Assembly: GCF_040605455.1 (NCBI RefSeq)
Contig: NZ_JBEXCV010000169.1
Span: 1-17,508, forward strand
From: Embleya sp040605455
GTDB lineage: Bacteria > Actinomycetota > Actinomycetes > Streptomycetales > Streptomycetaceae
Direction of reading: 5' to 3'
Length of the DNA stretch: 17,508 nt
Both the position numbers and the translations under genes were made by a program. Positions 13,352 through 17,508 of this stretch are shown one piece after another; the stretch's first letter is position 1, and each line of letters starts with the position of its first letter. Below the pieces are notes generated by a model. That model was not told where the DNA came from, did not search any database, and was given only the letters and a program-made list of their open reading frames with translations.

Positions 13352-14239
13352 ATGGAGAGCGTGAGTATCGCTGCCCATCAGACAATGACCCACGCCCCGG
13401 CGAGCGGCTCGGCCGACGCGTTCCGCGCCGGCGAGCCGGGCGCCGCCGGCACCGACCCGATGTCCCGCCGGCCGTACGTGTGGGACGGCCCCGACCTCGA
13501 ACCGGCCCGCGCCGTGCGCAAACCCGGCGTCGGTCGAGGCCGCGGCCTGCACGGCCAACTCGTCCAGCAGCTCGGCCAGATGATCGTCGCGGGCGAAGTG
13601 GGTGCCGAACGCCCGCTGGTGCCCGAGGAGATCGGCCAGCGCTTCGAGGTCTCCCGGACCGTGGTGCGCGAATCGCTCCGGGTCCTGGAGGCCAAGGGCC
13701 TGGTCAGCGCCCGGCCCAACGTCGGCACCCGAGTGCGCCCGGTGAGCGACTGGAACCTTCTCGACCCCGACGTGATCGAGTGGCGCGCGTGCGGCCCGCA
13801 ACGCGACTCGCAGCGCCGTGAACTCTTCGAACTGCGCTGGGGCATCGAGCCGTTGGCCGCGCACATGGCCGCGTGTCGCAACCATCCGGAGATCGTCCGC
13901 CGGCTCGCCGACGTGGTGGAGATCATGCAGCGGGCCGTCGCCCAGCCCGACCCGCTCACCTTCAGCCGCGCCGACGCGGAGTTCCACGGTCTGCTGCTCC
14001 AGGTCGCGGGCAATCGGATGCTCGACCACCTCGCGAGCATCCTGGCCGCCGCGCTCCAGGTCTCCGGCGGACACGTGGCCGGCTGCGAGCACCTCTCCGA
14101 GGCGTCCGTCTCGCTGCACGCGCGTCTGGTCGACGCGGTCGCCGCCGGCGACGGCGAGAGCGCCGAGGCCGCCATGCGCTCGCTGCTCGCCGTACACCCC
14201 GAGGTGGACCGCCAATTCCCCGCCCCGCGCGAGGGCTGA
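13352..14239 (+). CDS. FadR-subfamily GntR transcriptional regulator
   Basis: 295 residues from the ATG at 13352, with GAGG (13343-13346) five bases before. A TTG at 13319 and a GTG at 13361 are alternatives. The first 60 residues are low-complexity. The winged helix (66-130) is GLHGQLVQQLGQMI, LVPEEIGQRFEVSRTVVRESLRVLEAKGLVSARPNVGTRV region, closely matching GntR-family gluconate/sugar-acid regulators of streptomycetes. The FCD ligand domain (about 155-285) has DAEFH and later histidines, so Asp208, His212, His256 and His282 are plausible metal ligands. Such proteins are cytoplasmic repressors released by a small organic acid. The effector and targets cannot be told from context: neighbours are an exporter and a phosphatase. 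A GGTAGATCACC element near 13278 could be a self-operator, but its arms are short. Confidence 0.88.
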   Translation: MESVSIAAHQTMTHAPASGSADAFRAGEPGAAGTDPMSRRPYVWDGPDLEPARAVRKPGVGRGRGLHGQLVQQLGQMIVAGEVGAERPLVPEEIGQRFEVSRTVVRESLRVLEAKGLVSARPNVGTRVRPVSDWNLLDPDVIEWRACGPQRDSQRRELFELRWGIEPLAAHMAACRNHPEIVRRLADVVEIMQRAVAQPDPLTFSRADAEFHGLLLQVAGNRMLDHLASILAAALQVSGGHVAGCEHLSEASVSLHARLVDAVAAGDGESAEAAMRSLLAVHPEVDRQFPAPREG

Positions 14240-14288
14240 CCCGCAGTCGAGGGGCAGTGCCACCGCCTGCCCGAGGACACGCGCGCAT

Positions 14289-14329
14289 CGCCCCTTCGCC
14301 GACCCGACGCACGGGTCGGCGAAGGGGCG
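14289..14329 (+). terminator. Long perfect hairpin after the GntR-type gene
   Basis: CGCCCCTTCGCCGACCCG (14289-14306) pairs without mismatch with 14312-14329 over the loop ACGCA, 49 bases after the stop. An 18-bp perfect stem is unusually long; it should isolate the regulator from the phosphatase gene. No U-tract. Confidence 0.85.
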
Positions 14330-14465
14330 CGTGTATGTCCGAGTCCGCCCGCATATCCGATGTACGGAGAGTTCAGGCCAATCCTCCCGGTGAGGGGGTT
14401 CGCGTGCGTACTCTCGATATCTGACTCGCCGGCCCGGAGTTGCCAACAGGTGGGGTTGTGAGGCA

Positions 14466-16103
14466 ATGAACGACGACAAGGTCGGATGCGAGCGGCCCGC
14501 AGGGATCGACGCGGCGCTGCTGGCAACCTTGACCAGCCAGGGATCGACGGCATTTGCTTTCTATGACCGGCAGTTGCACTGTCGGCGGGTCAGCGGCGCA
14601 CTCGCCCGGCTGGCCGGCCGCGCGACCGAGGATCTGCTCGGCCGACGTCCCGGCGAGGTCTATCCGCCGGCCCGGGCCCGCCGGATCGAGGCAGCCATCT
14701 CCCGGGTGCTGGCCCGCGGCGAACCGCACGTGGAGACCCACGCGAGCCAAGCCCCGGGCTGCGGCGATCCCGCCGACCGGGTCGGCACGGCCCGCGCCGA
14801 AGCACGCGAACGGGCGTACGAGTCCCAGTGGTTGCCGGTGCGCGACCCGCTCGACGAGGCCGGTCCGGTGATCGGTGTACTGCTGGTGGTGCGCGACGTC
14901 ACCGAGCAGCGGCGCTGCGAGGAACTGCTGCGGTCCAGCCAGTGGCGCACCGCCAGACTCCAGGCGATGACCGCGCGGATCGCGGGCACGCTCAGCGTGC
15001 CCGAAGTGGAGGAGGCGGTCGACGAACTCGGCACCGGCATCGCCGCCGCGTGCTCGGAGGCGTATCTGCTGGACGAGACCGCGCCGGTGTACCCGTGGCC
15101 GAACGTGCCCGCGCAGCGCACCGTCGCCCGCCGACGCGGCCTGCCCGCGCACTGGTCGCCGGACCTGGTGGCCGCGGTGACCGACGGCATCGCGCAATAC
15201 ACCTCGAACGACGGCCCGGGGGCCTCCCGGGTGATCCTGCCGCTGGTCGGCTCCGGCGCGCCGCTGGGCGTGCTGCGCTACACCTTCGACGACGGTCGTG
15301 CGTTCGACCCGGACGACCGGATCTTCCTGGAGGCGTTCGCGGGCCAGTGCGCGCTGGCCATCGAGCGCTCGCGCCTGTACGAGCGCGAGCACCGCACCGC
15401 CGTCGCGCTGCAGCGCAGCCTGCTGCCCGAGCGGTTGCCGGCGGTGCGCGGCGTCGAGTTCGGCTTCCGCTACCTGCCAGGCGCCCCCGACTTCGAGGTC
15501 GGCGGCGACTGGTACGACGTGTTCCGACTGCCGGACGGTCGGGTGGCGATCGTGGTCGGCGACGTGATCGGCAAGGGTTTGACCGCGGCGGCCGGTATGG
15601 GACGGGTCCGTTCGGCCCTGCGGGCGCTCGCCTTCACCGACGCCGAGCCCGCCGCCGTACTCACCGGTCTGGACCGGCTGTTCACCGCGACCGAGGACGA
15701 CGAGTCGCTGACCACGCTCGTATACGCCGTGGTGGATCCCGCGACCGGCCTGCTCGACCTCGCCGACGCGGGCCACCTACCGGTGGTGGTCGTCTCGGCC
15801 GACGGCAAGGCCAAACTCGTCGAGATCGGCGAGGAGTCGACCCCCCTGGGAGTAGCGGAACAGCGGACGCAACACACCATTCGACTCGATCCGGGGGACA
15901 TCCTGATCGGCTTCTCGGACGGGCTCGTCGAGACCCGCGGGCGCGGCATCGACGAGGGTCTGGACGACCTCGTGGAAATCGCCCGCGGGGCCCACGAGGG
16001 CCTGGAGGCGCTGTTGACCGACATCCTGGAAGGACTGTTCGGGGATCGGGATCGAGACGACGACGTGACCATCCTGGGAGTGCGGATCACCGGTGACGTG
16101 TGA
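14466..16103 (+). CDS. PAS-GAF-PP2C (SpoIIE-type) serine/threonine phosphatase
   Basis: 545 residues. N-terminal PAS-like sensor (about 20-148; AFYDRQLHCRRVSGAL, ending VLLVVRDVTEQ), then a GAF domain (about 155-305; VILPLVGSGAPLGVLRYTF, QCALAIERSRLYE), then a PP2C/SpoIIE phosphatase (about 310-545). Metal-binding residues look intact: GGDWYD (Asp348, Asp351), GDVIGKG (Asp366), FSDG (Asp485) and DDDV (531-533). These enzymes dephosphorylate anti-sigma-factor antagonists and so release stress or developmental sigma factors; streptomycetes have dozens. No membrane helix and no anti-sigma kinase domain are present, so sensing is cytoplasmic. The Shine-Dalgarno is weak (GTGAGG two bases from ATG). 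It is directly upstream of hrdB on the same strand but separated by 269 bases. Confidence 0.92.
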   Translation: MNDDKVGCERPAGIDAALLATLTSQGSTAFAFYDRQLHCRRVSGALARLAGRATEDLLGRRPGEVYPPARARRIEAAISRVLARGEPHVETHASQAPGCGDPADRVGTARAEARERAYESQWLPVRDPLDEAGPVIGVLLVVRDVTEQRRCEELLRSSQWRTARLQAMTARIAGTLSVPEVEEAVDELGTGIAAACSEAYLLDETAPVYPWPNVPAQRTVARRRGLPAHWSPDLVAAVTDGIAQYTSNDGPGASRVILPLVGSGAPLGVLRYTFDDGRAFDPDDRIFLEAFAGQCALAIERSRLYEREHRTAVALQRSLLPERLPAVRGVEFGFRYLPGAPDFEVGGDWYDVFRLPDGRVAIVVGDVIGKGLTAAAGMGRVRSALRALAFTDAEPAAVLTGLDRLFTATEDDESLTTLVYAVVDPATGLLDLADAGHLPVVVVSADGKAKLVEIGEESTPLGVAEQRTQHTIRLDPGDILIGFSDGLVETRGRGIDEGLDDLVEIARGAHEGLEALLTDILEGLFGDRDRDDDVTILGVRITGDV

Positions 16104-16113
16104 GCCGGTTCCC

Positions 16114-16128
16114 CCACACAGGGTGTGG
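16114..16128 (+). terminator. Short hairpin after the phosphatase gene
   Basis: CCACAC and GTGTGG flank the loop AGG, 10 bases after the stop. CCGGT (near 16105) and ACCGG (near 16134) could add an outer stem. No U-tract. Confidence 0.45.
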
Positions 16129-16176
16129 CGCGCACCGGTAGCGGGAACCGTGTGAGCTGCACCACCGAACGGGTGC

Positions 16177-16203
16177 GTAACACTTCTTCGCCTGGCCCGA
16201 TGA
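16177..16203 (+). promoter_or_regulatory. ECF-sigma-type promoter candidate for hrdB
   Basis: GTAAC (16177-16181), a 16-base spacer and CGATGA (16198-16203) resemble promoters read by ECF sigma factors. In Streptomyces griseus the main hrdB promoter depends on the ECF factor ShbA. If used, transcription would start near 16210, leaving a leader of about 160 bases. Confidence 0.5.
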
Positions 16204-16225
16204 GTACGAAGGTGGCAGCCGTTCG

Positions 16226-16252
16226 GGAATAGCAAAACAAGCCGCTGTGCTG
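16226..16252 (+). promoter_or_regulatory. SigR-like promoter candidate for hrdB
   Basis: GGGAAT (ending 16230), an 18-base spacer and GCTG (16249-16252) match the thiol-stress SigR consensus GGAAT-N18-GTT except for one base in the -10. hrdB is a known SigR target in S. coelicolor, which supports the call. Confidence 0.45.
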
Positions 16253-16372
16253 ATCCGAGCGCAACGGTTTGCCGGAACCACGGAACAAGCTGTCCGCCCG
16301 AGTGTCGTTCGCTTGGCGGCGCCTGCCTGTTCACCAGGTCGTGACGCCGTCCAGATCGTCGAGAGGTTGTTT

Positions 16373-17508
16373 GTGTCGGCCAGCACATCCCGTTCGCTCC
16401 CGCCCGAGATCGCCGAATTCGTCAACGTGAAGTCGTTGATCGAGCGGGGTGAGGCCCAGGGATACATCGCCAGCGACGAGGTGCGTCAGGCGTTCGAGGC
16501 CGACCAGATTCCGGCCACTCAGTGGAAGAACGTCCTGCGCAGCCTCAACCAGGTCCTCGACCAGGAGGGTGTGACCATCATGGTCAGTGCCGCGGACTCG
16601 GCGGCGCCCAAGCGCACCCGGAAGAGTGTGGCGGCCAAGAGCGCCGCCAAGCGCACCGCGACCAAGACCGTCGTCTCCAACCGCGCCGGCAGCGCCGGCA
16701 CCGTGACGGCAGCGGCCGAACGGGCGACACCCGGCGCCGGCGCCGGCGCCGCGCCGACCACCACCGTGGCCGAGACCGCCCCGACCGCGCCCGCGGCGAG
16801 CGCCGCACCGCGCAAGAGCGCCGCGAAGAAGACCGCCGCCGCAGGCGCCGCCAAGAAGGCCGCGCCGAAGAAGGTCGCCGCCAAGAAGACCGCCGGCAAG
16901 GCCGGCGAATCCGACGCGGACGCCGAGGAGTTGCCCGACGACCCCGAGGCGGTCGTCGAGGACGCGGTGCCCGACGAGCCGGAGACCAAGGGCTTCATCC
17001 TCTCCGACGACGAGGACGACGCCCCCGCGCAGCAGGTCGCCGCCGCCGGCGCCACCGCCGACCCGGTCAAGGACTACCTCAAGCAGATCGGCAAGGTCCC
17101 GCTGCTCAATGCCGAGCAGGAGGTCAACCTCGCCAAGCGGATCGAGGCCGGCCTGTTCGCCGAGGACAAGCTCGGCTCCGGCGACAAGCTGCAACCCAAG
17201 CTCCGGATGGAGCTGGAGATCATCGCCGAGGACGGCCGCCGGGCGAAGAACCACCTCCTGGAGGCCAACCTGCGTCTGGTGGTCTCGCTGGCCAAGCGCT
17301 ATACCGGTCGCGGCATGCTCTTCCTGGACCTGATCCAGGAGGGCAACCTGGGCCTGATCCGTGCCGTCGAGAAGTTCGACTACACCAAGGGCTACAAGTT
17401 CTCCACGTACGCCACCTGGTGGATTCGGCAGGCGATCACCCGGGCCATGGCCGACCAGGCGCGGACCATCCGCATCCCGGTCCACATGGTCGAGGTGATC
17501 AACAAGCT
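16373..17508 (+). CDS. hrdB: Principal RNA polymerase sigma factor HrdB (3' end outside window)
   Basis: 378 codons are visible, with no stop; the C-terminus is cut off. The GTG at 16373 is six bases after GAGAGG (16361-16366) and opens with SASTSRSLPPEIAEF, very close to S. coelicolor HrdB. Region 1.1 spans about 9-72 (FEADQIPATQWKNVLRSLNQ). Residues about 78-185 are a Lys/Ala-rich basic linker with AAKK repeats, followed by an acidic stretch. Region 1.2 starts at residue 230 (DPVKDYLKQIGKVPLL). Region 2 runs from about 292 (NLRLVVSLAKRYTGRG, FLDLIQEGNLGLIRAVEKFDY, KFSTYATWWIRQAITRA) and holds core-binding and -10 recognition residues. Regions 3 and 4 lie beyond the window. HrdB directs housekeeping transcription and is essential. 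The linker includes a GGCGCC tandem repeat near 16735-16752 (Gly-Ala run), a likely hypervariable spot. Confidence 0.97.
   Translation, partial: MSASTSRSLPPEIAEFVNVKSLIERGEAQGYIASDEVRQAFEADQIPATQWKNVLRSLNQVLDQEGVTIMVSAADSAAPKRTRKSVAAKSAAKRTATKTVVSNRAGSAGTVTAAAERATPGAGAGAAPTTTVAETAPTAPAASAAPRKSAAKKTAAAGAAKKAAPKKVAAKKTAGKAGESDADAEELPDDPEAVVEDAVPDEPETKGFILSDDEDDAPAQQVAAAGATADPVKDYLKQIGKVPLLNAEQEVNLAKRIEAGLFAEDKLGSGDKLQPKLRMELEIIAEDGRRAKNHLLEANLRLVVSLAKRYTGRGMLFLDLIQEGNLGLIRAVEKFDYTKGYKFSTYATWWIRQAITRAMADQARTIRIPVHMVEVINK

Noticed and set aside
14330..14465. Possible promoter for the phosphatase gene
   Set aside because: GATATC and TATCTG near 14416 have no -35 at fitting distance; nothing can be supported.
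16331..17485. 384-residue minus-strand open frame with many Gly/Leu
   Set aside because: Exact antisense of hrdB, which is identified with near certainty.

Overview
The window is about 17.5 kb of very GC-rich actinobacterial chromosome, most likely from the Streptomycetaceae (Streptomyces or a close relative such as Embleya or Kitasatospora). The best evidence is the gene running off the right edge. It is an almost textbook HrdB, the principal sigma factor of Streptomyces, with the usual GTG start, lysine/alanine-rich linker and regions 1.2 and 2. GTG starts, G/C-ending codons, long antisense shadow frames and hairpin terminators without U-tracts fit the same group. I see no tRNA, rRNA, CRISPR array, insertion sequence or phage gene. 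It reads as core chromosome around hrdB rather than a mobile island.

Layout: (1) 2-646, the C-terminal part of a TerD-family stress protein, entered mid-gene. (2) 863-1462, a proline-rich protein whose C-terminal half looks like a detached end of a superfamily I helicase. (3) 1559-1927, a small conserved helical protein of unknown function. (4) On the minus strand, 1941-2603, an uncharacterised protein, and 2804-4951, an actinobacterial RecQ-like helicase with a phosphoribosyltransferase-like C-terminus. (5) 5133-6089, an aldo/keto reductase lacking the usual catalytic lysine. (6) 6226-7332, a DUF4192 protein. (7) 7455-9404, a glycogen-debranching-like protein. (8) 9523-10230, a Nudix/winged-helix protein of NrtR type behind a perfect palindrome. 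(9) 10312-10767 (minus), a small helical, possibly hemerythrin-like protein. (10) 10957-12444 and 12441-13199, a translationally coupled ABC ATPase and permease pair. (11) 13352-14239, a FadR-type GntR regulator closed by a long hairpin. (12) 14466-16103, a PAS-GAF-PP2C phosphatase. (13) 16373-17508, hrdB, with a 269-base leader holding two ECF-type promoter candidates.

Most genes appear to be single transcription units; the ABC pair is the only clear operon. No single new multi-gene system stands out. The most interesting points are local: the orphan helicase-end domain, the reductase without its lysine, the debranching-like protein with replaced motifs, the palindrome overlapping the Nudix ribosome-binding site, the ATPase with a roughly 200-residue disordered tail, and the hrdB promoters. 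All family assignments come from reading motifs by eye; no database search was run.
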